64,000 nt of DNA, from NCBI GenBank assembly GCA_963843465.1, contig CAWJKP010000001.1, positions 682,001 through 746,000 of the forward strand. Reading direction: 5' to 3'. This document shows positions 18,908 through 29,712 of the stretch, one piece after another. The notes beneath the pieces are model-generated. The model was given only the letters and a program-made list of their open reading frames with translations, was not told the DNA's origin and ran no database searches. The position numbers and the translations under genes were made by a program. Source of the stretch: CAWJKP01 sp963843465 (lineage in GTDB: Bacteria > Planctomycetota > Planctomycetia > Pirellulales > Thermoguttaceae). The number at the start of each line of letters is the position of its first letter. Within the stretch, counting starts at the first letter, position 1.

Positions 18908-20210
18908 ATGAAGCATTTGACGACAGCGTCTTTCGCGGGCGGGCTTGCCCGCCGTGTGGCGGCGGTCATCGTGATCCTGCTGCCGGCCTGCGCCGCCAGC
19001 GGGGAAGCGCCCGCTGGCGACGAGTCGGCCCGCCGCGTCGACGTCACGCTTCAGAAGGCCGCGCGCTACCTCGTCTCCAAGCAGTCGCCCGACGGGGCCT
19101 GGCGGTCGGAGACCTACGGGGCAATGCGCGACGGACCGTCGCTCACACCACTCGTAATGAGCGCCTTGCTGTTTCTGCCGCAGGCCGGGGCGGACGGGCA
19201 GGCCGCGATTGGCAAAGGGGCCGAATACCTGGCCGGCTTTGCGGGCGACGACAGCCGGCTCAAAGTCCAGGCCCGAGAATTGCTCTTTCCCGTTTATACG
19301 GCTGCATCGGCCAGCCGGGTGCTGATGCTGGTGGCGCGGAGTCCGCGGAATCTCCGCGCGCAGCAGGCATGGTTGGCCTACCTCCGCGGCCGGCAACTCA
19401 ACGAGTCGCTGGGCTGGCAGTCGGCCGACCCGGAGTATGGCGGTTGGGGCTATGCGCTCGACGTACCCCGCAAGCCCGCGCCGGGCAAGCCCAAGGAACT
19501 CTTGCACGAGTCGAACCTGGCGGCCACGGTGTTTGCGCTGGCGGCGCTACGGTCGGCTAAGGTTCCGGCCGGCGATCCGGCATACGCCCAGGCGCTGGGG
19601 TTCGTGAAGCGCTGCCAGAACTTCAGCGACACCCCGGCGGCCGCCGATGCGAAGTTCGACGACGGGGGGTTCTTCTTCATCCCGGGCGACGCGGCGCAGA
19701 ACAAGGCCGGCGTGGCGGGTACGGATCGGTTCGGCCGCGAGCGGTTCCATTCCTACGGCACGATGACGGCCGACGGCCTTCGCTCGCTGCTCCGCTGCGG
19801 GCTGGCAGAGAGCCATCCGCGGGTGGTCGCGGCGCGGCTCTGGCTCACGCAGAACTTCTCGGCCGCCCATAACCCGGGTGCATTTGCGGCCGATCGGGCA
19901 GTGCTCCAGGACGCGACGTGGTATTACTGGACGTGGGCCGCCTCGCACGCCTTTCTTGCCCTTCACCTCCAGCGATTCCGCAGCCGCGAGGGGTCGGTTG
20001 CATGGCCCGAGGCGTTTGCCGGCGAACTGCTGGCGCGGCAGCGGCCCGACGGCTCCTGGGGCAACCGATTCACGGACGCCAAGGAGGATGACCCGCTGGT
20101 GGCCACCTCTTGGGCGTCGGCGGCGTTGGCCATCGGCCGCGCGATGACCACCGGGCAGTCCGACGTGCCGGGCGACCGTTGCCCGGTGGCGCGCGGAAGC
20201 GGGGATGAAA
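18908..20210 (+). pseudogene. Second prenyltransferase-repeat secreted protein, 3' end altered
   Basis: The ATG at 18908 lies 3 bases after the previous gene, so the two form an operon. A signal peptide ends near LLPACAASGEA. Repeats DVTLQKAARYLVSKQSPDGA, GWQSADPEYGGWGYALDVPR, FHSYGTMTADGLRSLLRCGL and LLARQRPDGSWGNRF show the same alpha/alpha-barrel fold as the upstream gene. Convincing coding ends near 20150-20210 (WASAALAIGRAMTTG). The frame stays open to 20479, but the later residues are frame-neutral and lie opposite a haem-protein fragment, so the native C-terminus is probably lost or shifted. Role unknown; likely extracytoplasmic. Confidence 0.7.
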
Positions 20211-20349
20211 TTCTCTGGGGAACGCCCGCCGCGACGCCCCCATCGCCCGCTGGACGCGCGATCTGCGCCAGGACGACCCAGAAGTCGTCCACCGCCTGCT
20301 GCGCGTCAGCGGGGCGCATCGCGCCTACGGGGCGAGCCACCCGGCGGGG

Positions 20350-20829
20350 GTGCCGATGCTCCTGGTCGAAGAGCAGATCGACCAGGCGGCTGGCAGCCGC
20401 GCCGCGCGATCGCGGGGCCATGATCGCCACGGAGCCCTGGGGCCCGATCGGTTGTACGAAGGGGCGCAGATTCTCGTAGGCCATGCTGAACCAGTTGGTG
20501 GCATCGCCGCGCAAATCGAGTCCCTTCTTGTCCGTGGCGTTGTGGCACCGCACGCAGTGGCGGTCCAGGACCGGCTACACCTCTCGCACGAAACCGAACG
20601 CCCGCGGCGGGCCGTACCATGGGGTCGGATCGACCGGTTCCCCGGCCAACGCCATCCCCTTGGCCAAGGGCAGCAACTCGATAGGCGACTCGTGGCAGCC
20701 GATGCACGTGATGCGTTCGCCGGGCATGGCCTCCATCATAGAGGCCAAGAGGGCCGCTGCAAAGTTCGCCGAACCGGCCCGGGCCCGACACCTTGGTTTC
20801 CCGCCCCAGCAACATGGATCACACGCCAA
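20350..20829 (-). pseudogene. HzsA-like haem-binding domain fragment
   Basis: The minus frame contains ERITCIGCHESP and, in the same frame after one TAG at 20575-20577, DRHCVRCHNATDKKGLDLRG and WFSMAYENLRPFVQPIGPQG. Two CxxCH haem-binding motifs in this arrangement are found in large planctomycete proteins related to hydrazine synthase subunit A. Only about 150 residues remain. Both ends run into unrelated sequence and the TAG interrupts the frame, so this is a relic. Confidence 0.65.
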
Positions 20830-20939
20830 CTAAATGATTCGCGGGACGAAAACACCAGCAGGCATTGACAGGACTTCTCAGCCTCGCCCATCATAGAGAT
20901 AACTTCTTGAGCTGCGATTCGATGCGCATCCTGCCGGAG

Positions 20940-21313
20940 AGGTCCGAGATGATTATTGCCCAGGTGCATGCCTTGGCGCGCCATGCCAAAGCGGCGGCAG
21001 CCGCGAGGAGACCGTCCGCCGACTCCGGCGTGCTCGGCTGGCAAGTAATCATTGAGACGGGAAGCCCTGCCGCGCTGCCTTTGGGCGACTGGGTGGCGGA
21101 CCTCTGTGTCGCCGCGGATGTGACGGAAGTGCTGTTGTCCGGCAGGCCCGCGGCATGGATTGCGTCATCGCCGTGGATCGGGCCGACCGTTCGATGCCGT
21201 GGGATCTCAAACTGCCGGCACAACCCGTGCTTGGCGGTCTATCCCTCACCCGGGCCGGCGACGTGCTCGTGCCACTCGTGGATGGGCGCGTGGTCTCGAT
21301 CGGCGCCCCATGA
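20940..21313 (+). pseudogene. PQQ-like beta-propeller C-terminal fragment, frameshifted
   Basis: One frame gives LPLGDWVADLCVAADVTEVL; after a shift at about 21150 it continues MDCVIAVDRADRSMPWDLKL and LSLTRAGDVLVPLVDGRVVS to TGA at 21311-21313. The last two blades look like PQQ/BamB-type propeller repeats that typically end such secreted proteins. The start is missing. Confidence 0.5.
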
Positions 21314-21389
21314 GACCTGATGAAACTTCAACCTTTCTGTACGTCCTCCAAAGCACAACTCGCAATCACAACAAACAAGGAAGATCCCC

Positions 21390-23493
21390 GTGCAAACTAT
21401 TCAATCGTCCATTTTGATTTCCTTCCTTGTGGCCGGCACGTTTCTTATCGCCGGCGGCAAGGCGACAGCCCTTGAAACGTCGGCAACTCCCGGCGACGGC
21501 AGTGGACGGAATGTTCTCATCATCGGCCACAGCCTGACCCATTGCCTGCGGGGCCTCGAACCTTTGGCGCCGATGGTCGGACACCCCGCACACAAGCAGA
21601 TGCTGTATACCTTTCTCGGCGCCGGCATCGCCTACCATTATCAGACGGAAACCAATCAGTGGACCCCCGTATCATGGCGCAAGCTCTACTTCGGCCCGGA
21701 CAAGAAATGGGATGCCTTGATCATGAGCGCGGGATGCCAATTGGAAAGGCCCCCAGTTTGTCAGCAGCGACGAGGAATATGCACCGAAGTTTGCCGCCGA
21801 AGCGTTCAAGAGCAATCCACGCTGCCAGATCTTCATCTATGGAAACTGGCCGGAGGTCGCCTTCTTGGACAACCCGCCTTTTGGCAACACCGAGGCGCAC
21901 ATCGAGAGGGTGGGCGCCGCGGTTGACAAGGCATTTCCCCACTCGCCTAAGACCCGCCTCATGCCTTGCAGCCTGCTGATGCGGGAGTTGGGCCGCATGG
22001 CCGATCGCGGCGAATTGCCCGGAGTCGCCAGCCGCTTCGAGCTTTTCGCCGATGGTGCCCACCCCAATCGGTTCAGCGGGTATGCCCTCAACGTGCTCGT
22101 CATGGCCATGCTGTACGACGAATCGCCGCTGGCCTATCCGGCTGATATCCACCCCACGGATTCGCAGGGCAGACCGATCCGAAACGACGTGCACAGGTGC
22201 TTTCAAGTACCCGAAGAAACCGCAACCGTGCTCAAACGCGTGGTGTGGGACATCCTTCAGACGTATCCGCCAGCGGGCATGCCGCCCAGTCTGGTCATCG
22301 CCAACCGCCGCCTGGAACCGATCATCGCCGGCCAGCCCTGCAAGGTTGAATTGAAGGTGCTCCATGCGGACGGTCCGTGCGCCTGGTCGATCGTCAAAGG
22401 CACGTTGCCCCAAGGACTATCGCTTTCACGGGACGGCGTGCTCGCGGGGCAATCGGCCGCTGGCGGCAACTATCCAATCACCATCCGATTGACCGACGGC
22501 AAGAGTCATTGTGAACGTCCTTTGATCGTCGAGGTCAATCAAGACAGGCCCCCAGTGATTCCCGATCAACCGCTGCAAGCCGTACCGTTGGATCAGCATG
22601 TGTTGCACCCGCTCGAAGTCGAGGGCGGCGTGGGACACATTACCTGGAGCGTCAGCGGCGGCAAACTGCCCTACGGCATCATGTTGTCGCCGGCTGGCAT
22701 CCTGGTTGGTTCGCCGGGTGAAGAAGGCGATTTCACCTTCAAGATCAAGGCCGAGGATGCTTTTCCCGGCGGCCTGCGAAGCAGCGAAAAGGCATTTAGC
22801 TGGACGATCGGCCCCGCTTCGCCGGCCACCCTGCTGGTGAAACGCCTTGTCGTGACGGGCAAACCCGATGACAAGACGGTCGTGATCGACGGCAAGCTGG
22901 ACGAGCCTTTCTGGAAACTCGACCAGGCGATCGCCAAGAAGGTCCAAGGGTCGCCGACCAAGCATGCCTGCTTCGGCGCCGTTTGGACGCACCAGCCCCG
23001 CGGCGACAAGAAACTAATCGGTAGACAACTGGTCCTGGCCGTCAAAGTCCTGGATGGTCCCGAGGGAAAGACCGCCAAGGACGGCATTCACATTTTTATC
23101 GACGGCGACCATAATCGCTCGGTCATTTATTCCGGCGACGACTCGCACTTTTTCATCCCCCGCAATCATAAGAGCGGTTGGGCCCAATCGCTCGCCGGCA
23201 AGGTCAATTGGTTCAGCGATGCGCGGGTGCAAGAGATCGACGGCGGCTATACCATGGAAATCAGTTTGGGAGGCGGAGATTATTTCAGCGGCGAGGGCAA
23301 CTGGCTTCCCTTTGGCGCCAAGGGCGTCTACGGTTTCGATTTAGCCGTGGATGAGGGAGACGACAAAGAGATTTCTCAGCAGGTCTGGCGCGGCGATGCC
23401 AACGACGACAAAGACACCAGCCACTTCGGCACCATCGTGCTCGTCGATGAACAGGCCACGACCTCGACGAAGAGCACGACCACCGGCAGATGA
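21390..23493 (+). pseudogene. Secreted SGNH hydrolase with Ig-like and CBM9-like domains, frameshifted
   Basis: A GTG at 21390 follows GGAAGATC. After a signal peptide, block I of an SGNH-type hydrolase is seen (NVLIIGHSLTHCLRGLE) and block V as DGAHPNRFSGYALN. The frame moves at the C-run 21750-21754; one C fewer gives LERPQFVSSDEEYAPKF. Then follow two putative Ig-fold repeats (GTLPQGLSLSRDGVLAG; GKLPYGIMLSPAGILVG) and a carbohydrate-binding family 9-like domain (VVIDGKLDEPFWKLDQAI ... DGIHIFIDGDHN). Corrected length is about 700 aa. It probably deacetylates or de-esterifies polysaccharide outside the cell. Confidence 0.72.
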
Positions 23494-23713
23494 CCGTTCG
23501 GACGGCCACCGGCCCGAGCGCGTCGGTGGCCCGCTCGACCATCCTGGCGACTGCGCCAACGGTATCGGCTTCCGCGTCGTGCGGCCGCTGGCGGACAAGT
23601 AGCGAAATTCGGCGCCGCTGTGCGCTCCAGTCCGCTGGTGCCACGATTACAATGGCATGACGACACGCCGAGATCCGGCTGTCTGCAAATCCCGCCTTGA
23701 CGGAGCCATCCTG

Positions 23714-25731
23714 ATGACACACTTCCGCAAAATGCTTCTCTCGGTCTGCATCCTCGCGTCGGCGCTGGCCCGGGCCCGGGCCGACTGCGACCCATGGCCT
23801 TGGGCCGACGCCACACCGCCGGCCGGCGCCAAGATCGAATATGTCCGGCCCGACGCCGCACGGCTGCCCGTGCGGCCTGTCGAGGGCAAGACCTACGAGG
23901 ACCTCGTGCCTGACACGACCGACGTGGCCGAGATGTCCAAGCTGGCGATCAACGTTCTGACCTGCGACACCGACCGGCTGCAAGACCACGAGCAGTACTT
24001 CTCGGTTTACATGGGCAATCCGCTGCGGATGGCCCACAACTTCAGCGACTGGTGCACGCCCAAGTACGTCGAAGCCTTGGCCCTGTTGCGGATTGTCACC
24101 GGCAGCACGTACATGACCCAGGTCGACCAGGTCTGGCAGGACGTGCTGGTCAGGTCGATCGGGCCGGACGGGCTTTATTACTTCCCGATCCAGGGCAAAC
24201 CGTGGTACGGCAAGGAACTCTGGTGGGCGCACGCCATCGCCTGCAACAACGGCACCCTGTTCACGATTACGAAGGACGCCAACCGGCCCAAGGACGTGGA
24301 CCCCTTCGCCGTCTATGCCGCCAATTCGCTCGTCGAGCAGTCGGGCATCCGGCAGTTCGCCCATCCGCAGTCCAATGGCCGCATTACGAAGGTGCTGGCG
24401 ATCAACTCGATGCGCGACGGCAATCCGCTCTGGCAACAGATGATGAAGCAGATGATCGCCCGCAGCGACGAGTTGGTGGTTCGCAAGGGCGACTACGCCT
24501 ACTTCCCCGCCTACCTGTTCGAGCCCAACGCGAAGTTCGACCCGAACGACCCCCGGGCCGCACCGCCGTCGAACACCGAGGGGGGCGAAATCAACGGGCG
24601 GTTCATCCGCGCCTGCGCCCTGACCTGCAAGCTGACCGGCGACAAGAAGGCCCTGGAGCTGGGCCGCCTGCTGACCAACTTCATGCGATTCCACGACGGC
24701 GATTACTGGGGCCCCAAGGGAGAGTTCGGCGGCGATCATCACTTCCATGGTCACACCAACTACCTGATCGGCATGCTGGAACTCGCCGATGCGGCCAAGG
24801 ACAAGGAGCTGCTGGCATTCTGCCGCAAGTGCTTCGAGTGGGCCAAGACGCCCGCGGCCGGCTTCGCCCCGGTGACCGGTTTCACACCCGAGATCGCCGA
24901 CCCCAATTATCCGACGTCGGAGGGCTGCGCCGTCGGCGACATGGAAGTGCTGGCCTGCAATCTCTCGGCCTTTGGCGCGGGCGATTATTACGAGGACGCC
25001 GAGCGCTGGGCCCGAAACTACTTCTCCGAGATCCAGCTCACCCGGGCCAAGGCCGACGACCTGGTCCGCTACAGTCAGGCGTTGCCGCCGAAGAGACCGC
25101 TCTACAACGAGTGCGTCGACCACGTCGCCGACCGCAACCTGGGCTCGTTCTCCAGTTGGGCCCTGGGCAACGAGTATTGGCGCGGCCCCCAGGAGAACCT
25201 GTTCATGCAGTGCTGCACGGCCAACTGCACCCGCGCCCTGTGGTTCCTCTGGAGCCACACGCTAGACTACAAGGACGGCGAGCTCAGGATCAACATGCTG
25301 CTGAACCGCGCATCGCCGTGGGCCGACGTCTACAGCTTCATCCCCTACCAGGGGCGCGTCGAGATCCGGGTGCGCCAGGCTTGCAAGAACGTCCTGGTGC
25401 ATGCACCGAGTGGATCGAAGCGGGTAGCAAGGAAATCTCAGTGCAAGTGGCCGGCCAACCGCGTCCGTTCACCTGGCAGGCGCGCTACCTGAGCCTGGGC
25501 GAGGCCGGGTCGGGCGATCGGATCGTCGTCCAATGTCCGATCGGCGAGCGGACCGTGAAGGAGAAGATGGGCCAGGCGACATACACGCTCCTGGTCCGCG
25601 GCAACACGGTCGTCTCGATCGATCCGCCCGGGCGGATCTGCCCGCTCTTCCAGCGCGAGTATCTGCGCGAAAGCGAGCCGCGATGGCGCAAGGTCCAGCG
25701 GTTCGTCGCTTATAAGCCGATCAGTTATTGA
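23714..25731 (+). pseudogene. Secreted GH127-like glycosidase, one frameshift
   Basis: ATG at 23714; a signal peptide (MTHFRKMLLSVCILASALAR) is followed by an alpha/alpha-barrel enzyme. Features include GGDHHFHGHTNYLIGMLELA, NYPTSEGCAVGDMEVLA and ENLFMQCCTANCTRALWFLW; the Glu and the Cys cluster resemble the zinc/catalytic cysteine site of GH127 beta-L-arabinofuranosidases. The frame shifts at about 25406, where one extra C (HAPEWIEAGSKEISVQV) would restore it. It ends at 25731 with a beta-sandwich tail. Corrected length is about 672 aa. Family assignment is by motif only. It sits in a run of secreted glycan-active genes. Confidence 0.7.
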
Positions 25732-25791
25732 AGGGCCCCGGGCGGGCAGCGAAATAGAAACAATCCAACACGACAAGGAAGAGGAACGACG

Positions 25792-27159
25792 ATGAGAAAT
25801 AAGCTGCTGATCGTGTTGATCGTCGCGCTGTCTTCGCCGGCTCAGGCTGCCGAGTGGTTCATTTCTCCCAGCGGCAATGACGCCGCCAACTCCGGGATGA
25901 GCGAGAGGTCGCCGTTTCAAAGCATGTTCAAAGCGAATAGCGTCCTGGCGCCAGGCGACACTCTAATCCTGCTGGATGGCACATATCCGGCGGGCGCCAT
26001 CACCAAGGCGGGAGCCCCTAAGGCGTGGATCACGGTGCGCGCCAAGACCCCGCGCAAGGCGATCCTTTCTTTGGAACTGTCGGCCAGGCAGAATCCGGGC
26101 AATCCCGGGTTGTTGGAGTGGAACTGTTTGAGTCTGGCTAACGTGTTCTACATCAAAGTAATCGGCTTGAGCATGCAGGGATGGAACCCGAAACACGCGA
26201 CGGTCAGCAGCGGGCACGGCATCAACATCCAGGGGTGCCATCACATTCTCATCCGCGACTGCCGAGTGAAAGATTGCAGCGGCTCCGGCATCAGCGGTTC
26301 GCCGGAGTTGTGGACGGGTTCTAACAAGGTCAACGGCCCGCTCGACTTCATCACCATCGAGAACAACGAGGTCAGCGGCTGCGCCTTCTGGAACCAGTAC
26401 CTGTGCCACGGCATCAGCCTCTGGAAAGCGCACTCGGCGGGGTTGGGCGCCGATCCGTCGGGCTTCAACTGTTTCATCCGGCGGAACATATCCTACGGCA
26501 ACGAGAACAAGGTCGGCCCCTGGGGCGGGCCGGTCGCCAAGGCCACCGACGGCAACGGGATCATTCTCGACTGCAACAACGACAACGGTTATCCCCACGC
26601 CACCCTGGTGGAAGGAAACCTGGTCTTCAACAACGGCGGCCGCGGCATCCACGTCCTCAAGAGCGACAACGTCACCGTGCGCTACAACACCTGCTGGCAC
26701 AACAACCGCTGCCGTCTTGATGGGACTTGGAAGCAAGGCGAGCTGGAAAGCGACGGCTCGGCAAGATTCCGCGCCGAGGACAACATCGCGGCGGGCAACA
26801 CCAACGCCTGGTCGGCGGCGCTGGCCCTGCACTCGTTCGGCCCCACGCTGCCCATGGTGCTGAAAAACAACCTGCTCTTCGGTGCCCGCGAGGTGAACCA
26901 GCAGGTGGCGCTGACCGAAACCGGAACCCTGCGTGCTGATCCGCGATTCGTGAATCCGAGCGCCGATCCGGCCGTGGCCGATTTCCGTCTCCAGGCCGGC
27001 AGCCCTGCGATCCGCGCCGGCGACGCAACCCCAACGCCCAACCCTGACCTGGCGGGCATACCCCGGCCGCAAGGCCCGGCAAACGATCTGGGTGCCTATA
27101 AATTCACGCCACCGTCACGCCTATCGTCACCAGCCCAACACCGGCCACGGGAACCCTAA
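25792..27159 (+). CDS. Secreted right-handed parallel beta-helix protein
   Basis: 455 aa. The ATG at 25792 has AGGAAGAGGAACG in front. The signal peptide MRNKLLIVLIVALSSPAQAA leads into EWFISPSGNDAANSGMSERS, the usual start of pectate-lyase-like beta-helix proteins (PL9/DUF1565-type). Coil repeats follow (GINIQGCHHILIRDCRVKDC; GNLVFNNGGRGIHVLKSDNV) and the family tail ADPRFVNP...FRLQAGSPAIRAG...NDLGAYK. Likely a polysaccharide lyase or binding protein acting outside the cell. Intact. The gene starts 60 bases after the GH127-like gene and is probably in its operon. Confidence 0.88.
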   Translation: MRNKLLIVLIVALSSPAQAAEWFISPSGNDAANSGMSERSPFQSMFKANSVLAPGDTLILLDGTYPAGAITKAGAPKAWITVRAKTPRKAILSLELSARQNPGNPGLLEWNCLSLANVFYIKVIGLSMQGWNPKHATVSSGHGINIQGCHHILIRDCRVKDCSGSGISGSPELWTGSNKVNGPLDFITIENNEVSGCAFWNQYLCHGISLWKAHSAGLGADPSGFNCFIRRNISYGNENKVGPWGGPVAKATDGNGIILDCNNDNGYPHATLVEGNLVFNNGGRGIHVLKSDNVTVRYNTCWHNNRCRLDGTWKQGELESDGSARFRAEDNIAAGNTNAWSAALALHSFGPTLPMVLKNNLLFGAREVNQQVALTETGTLRADPRFVNPSADPAVADFRLQAGSPAIRAGDATPTPNPDLAGIPRPQGPANDLGAYKFTPPSRLSSPAQHRPREP

Positions 27160-27249
27160 CGCTCAATGCCGGCCGGTCGCCGGCAGCGAACGAACGTAAC
27201 CGTCAATAAATCGCCAGTCTTGCCGGCCGTGGTAGGCTGGATGCCTGGG

Positions 27250-27453
27250 TTAGACCTTGTTGCTCATCACCAACTGGGCGAAATGCCGGAAGGAGCGGTC
27301 GTAGCTCCGCTCGGCGTCGGGCGGAAAGAAGCAACCCGGCAACTGCTTCAACCGCAGGTGGTAGCTCACGCAATCGCAGCATGATCCCTTTCGGGAGCAG
27401 GGTTCATAGCTGCACGTGCAGACCTCGGCGGTTTCGGCCTTCTTGCATTCCAT
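27250..27453 (-). CDS. Small cysteine-rich protein (DUF6485-like)
   Basis: 67 aa from the ATG at 27453, with AAGGAG upstream. Nine or so cysteines are arranged as CTCSYEPCSRKGSCCDCVSY in residues 12-31, then LKQLPGCFFPPDAERSYDRS. The pattern (CxCxxxxCxxKGxCxxC) matches a family of small metal-binding proteins widespread in anaerobes and Planctomycetes, annotated DUF6485; probably it binds iron-sulfur or zinc. It lies 84 bases downstream of the glycosidase-SUMF1 fusion in the same direction. Confidence 0.75.
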   Translation of the reverse strand: MECKKAETAEVCTCSYEPCSRKGSCCDCVSYHLRLKQLPGCFFPPDAERSYDRSFRHFAQLVMSNKV

Positions 27454-27536
27454 GTCGCGTCTCCTTGGGGTTAGCTTTGGCTGAGCCGTTGCTTGGGGGC
27501 CTCGTAAAGCTGGGTGACCTCCTGGGCCTTTCTCAC

Positions 27537-29666
27537 TTAACGATCCACCACGCAACGGAAGCCCAGCGTACCCGCCCGGTCCTTGCATGGAGCCATGAGC
27601 AGATATTTTTGGTGCTGGTCGAGCTTCGTGTTCTGCGGGAAATACCAATTCGATCCGCTAGGCCGGTAATAGCTGCCGCCGCGGAGCACTGCCGCCCGCG
27701 TGTGCTCATCGACGTACTCGTCGGTCCATTGCCAGACGTTGCCCACCAGATCCATGACGCCGAAAGGACTGGCACCGCCCGGATACGCATCCACGTCGGT
27801 CGGGCCACGCAACTCATGGCCGTTCTCCGGCTTGGGGATGGCCGCGGCGTGGGCCCGATTGCCCCAGGGATACAGCCGCCCGTCTGTACCTTGAGCCGCG
27901 TACTGCCACTGCCATTCGTGCGGCAGCCGCTTGCCCGCCCACGCCGCATAGGCCCGGGCATCCTCGATGGAGACCCAGGTCACCGGCTTGTGGTCCCATC
28001 CCGTCGGGTACGCGCCATCCTTCCAGTCCTTGAGGAAGTTGTAGGCGTCTTTGGGCCAGTAGCCCGAGGCATCAAGGAATCGCTTGAACTGGACGTTGGT
28101 GACCGGGTACTTGTCGATGTAGAACGATGGGATCTGCATCTCCCGGTCGTGATGCCGCTGCGGGAAGTCCTCCCAGGCGTACTGGAAGTCCACGCCAGGG
28201 TCGCTGCCCTCGATCTCCACGCCGGAGACCTTGAAGCGGAACTTGCCGGCCGGAATGAGCACCATCCCCTCTGAGACCTCTCTGGCTGGCTTGGTAGGCG
28301 GGATAGCAACGATCTGCTGCGCAAGCGGCTTCCACTGCGACGACAGGCTGCCCAGCCGGATGTTGGCCCGCTCGGCCATGCGACGGAGCAGGGTGTCGAG
28401 CTTTTCTGGCTTCTGCGGGCCTTCCACGGCCAGCACGGCACCGTATCCGTAACCTTCGATCTCGAAAGCCAGCGTGGCCACTTCGCCCGCCACCTTCGGC
28501 TTCAGCTCAACGCCATGCCAGAGGTCGTAGTACCGCGTTTCCGGCGCCGTGGGCAGCCGCAGTTGATCGCCCTGGGAGTCCCGGCCGCTGCGGTTGACCA
28601 GCAGCCATAGCGTCCGCTTCTGGCCGGGGAAGCGGCTGGCGTAGACCCCGCCCTCGCGTTGCAGGGTTGGGGCGTGCGGCTGCCAATCGGGGCTGACCAG
28701 CAATTCGGATACGGCACGCTCGATCATGGCCATCCGCCGCACTGCCTCGGCGTCCCGCGGCGTGAGTTGGTTCCAGATCCCCCAAACGTTCTCCCATGCC
28801 TCGTAGCCGACGCCGTTGAAGAAAGCCGATTGCAGCCCATCCGTCCGGTTCTTCGCCCAACGCTCGCAGACGTTGACCATGTGCCGCGTCTCGATCCACT
28901 TGTACTTGCTGACCACGGGGACCGGCCGGTACCCCCAATAGCCCCAACTCATTGCGTCCCAGGCAACCATGGCGTCGTCGCGCATCCGATTCTCCGGTTC
29001 CAGAACCAGGGGATGGCCGGTCTTGTCCGAGGCATTGCGGAACTCCCGTCCGATGCCGTCCATGGTGTCGCCGTTGATGCCGTCGGCGCCGATCTGTTTC
29101 ATGTCGCGGGCAGCCGCGGTCCACAGCGGCACGCCCTCCAGTCGCGTGCCGGTGTCCCAGGGCATCACGGGAAAGAGCACGCGCACACCGCGGCGGTGGA
29201 AGTCGGAAACCATCGCCCGCACCCCCGCCAGCCCGCCGGGCATGGCGCGGAGCATGTCGTGCTGGTTGCGGTTGTCGATGCCGATGTTCGGGTAGACCGG
29301 CCAGATCAACAGGGAGTCGATGCCGCCGTAGCGCGATTCCAGATCGTCCAGATACCGATCCACGGTGTACTTGGCCACCGCCGGATCGTAGAAGTACCGT
29401 TCCTCAATCATCATCTGCGGCTGGATGAAGCTCCGCCGTGCCCAGGCCAGTTCCGGCCGGGCGTACTCGGCCCCGTCGTACTGGATCGCCGCCCGACATT
29501 CCTGCCGCCACTGTTGCATCTGGCCCAACCAGGCTGTGGTGTCGGTGCTTGCAGCCGGACCGGCGATGACTTCACCGGAAACCTCTATCTTGACTGCTTG
29601 TCCCCGGGCAAGAGACGGGAGTAGGCAGGCCACGCCCGTGCAGATTAGCAGAATACGGAATCGCAT
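27537..29666 (-). CDS. Glycosidase-like barrel fused to SUMF1 (formylglycine-generating-type) domain
   Basis: 709 aa; ATG at 29666 after AAAGGTG. The signal peptide MRFRILLICTGVACLLPSLA is followed by an alpha/beta-barrel region (DSLLIWPVYPNIGIDNRNQH; DFHRRGVRVLFPVMPWD; IGADGINGDTMDGIG) as in glycosidases, then a linker and a C-terminal SUMF1/FGE-type domain from about residue 490 (EGMVLIPAGKFRFKVSG; SFYIDKYPVTNVQFKRFLDA; RLPHEWQWQYAAQG; GNVWQWTDEY; LRGGSYY). The SUMF1 fold is often a binding or structural domain rather than a sulfatase activator; the Cys pair of true FGE is not evident. The fusion suggests a surface enzyme acting on glycans. Intact. Confidence 0.85.
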   Translation of the reverse strand: MRFRILLICTGVACLLPSLARGQAVKIEVSGEVIAGPAASTDTTAWLGQMQQWRQECRAAIQYDGAEYARPELAWARRSFIQPQMMIEERYFYDPAVAKYTVDRYLDDLESRYGGIDSLLIWPVYPNIGIDNRNQHDMLRAMPGGLAGVRAMVSDFHRRGVRVLFPVMPWDTGTRLEGVPLWTAAARDMKQIGADGINGDTMDGIGREFRNASDKTGHPLVLEPENRMRDDAMVAWDAMSWGYWGYRPVPVVSKYKWIETRHMVNVCERWAKNRTDGLQSAFFNGVGYEAWENVWGIWNQLTPRDAEAVRRMAMIERAVSELLVSPDWQPHAPTLQREGGVYASRFPGQKRTLWLLVNRSGRDSQGDQLRLPTAPETRYYDLWHGVELKPKVAGEVATLAFEIEGYGYGAVLAVEGPQKPEKLDTLLRRMAERANIRLGSLSSQWKPLAQQIVAIPPTKPAREVSEGMVLIPAGKFRFKVSGVEIEGSDPGVDFQYAWEDFPQRHHDREMQIPSFYIDKYPVTNVQFKRFLDASGYWPKDAYNFLKDWKDGAYPTGWDHKPVTWVSIEDARAYAAWAGKRLPHEWQWQYAAQGTDGRLYPWGNRAHAAAIPKPENGHELRGPTDVDAYPGGASPFGVMDLVGNVWQWTDEYVDEHTRAAVLRGGSYYRPSGSNWYFPQNTKLDQHQKYLLMAPCKDRAGTLGFRCVVDR

Positions 29667-29712
29667 CGGATGCACCTTTTCGTTGGGAATTACGTCAGGC
29701 CGCGCGAAGTCG

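Noticed and set aside
23285..25258. 657-residue minus-strand open frame opposite the GH127-like gene
   Set aside because: High GC at third positions keeps the antisense frame open. The plus strand carries the signal peptide and enzyme motifs; the antisense product has none.
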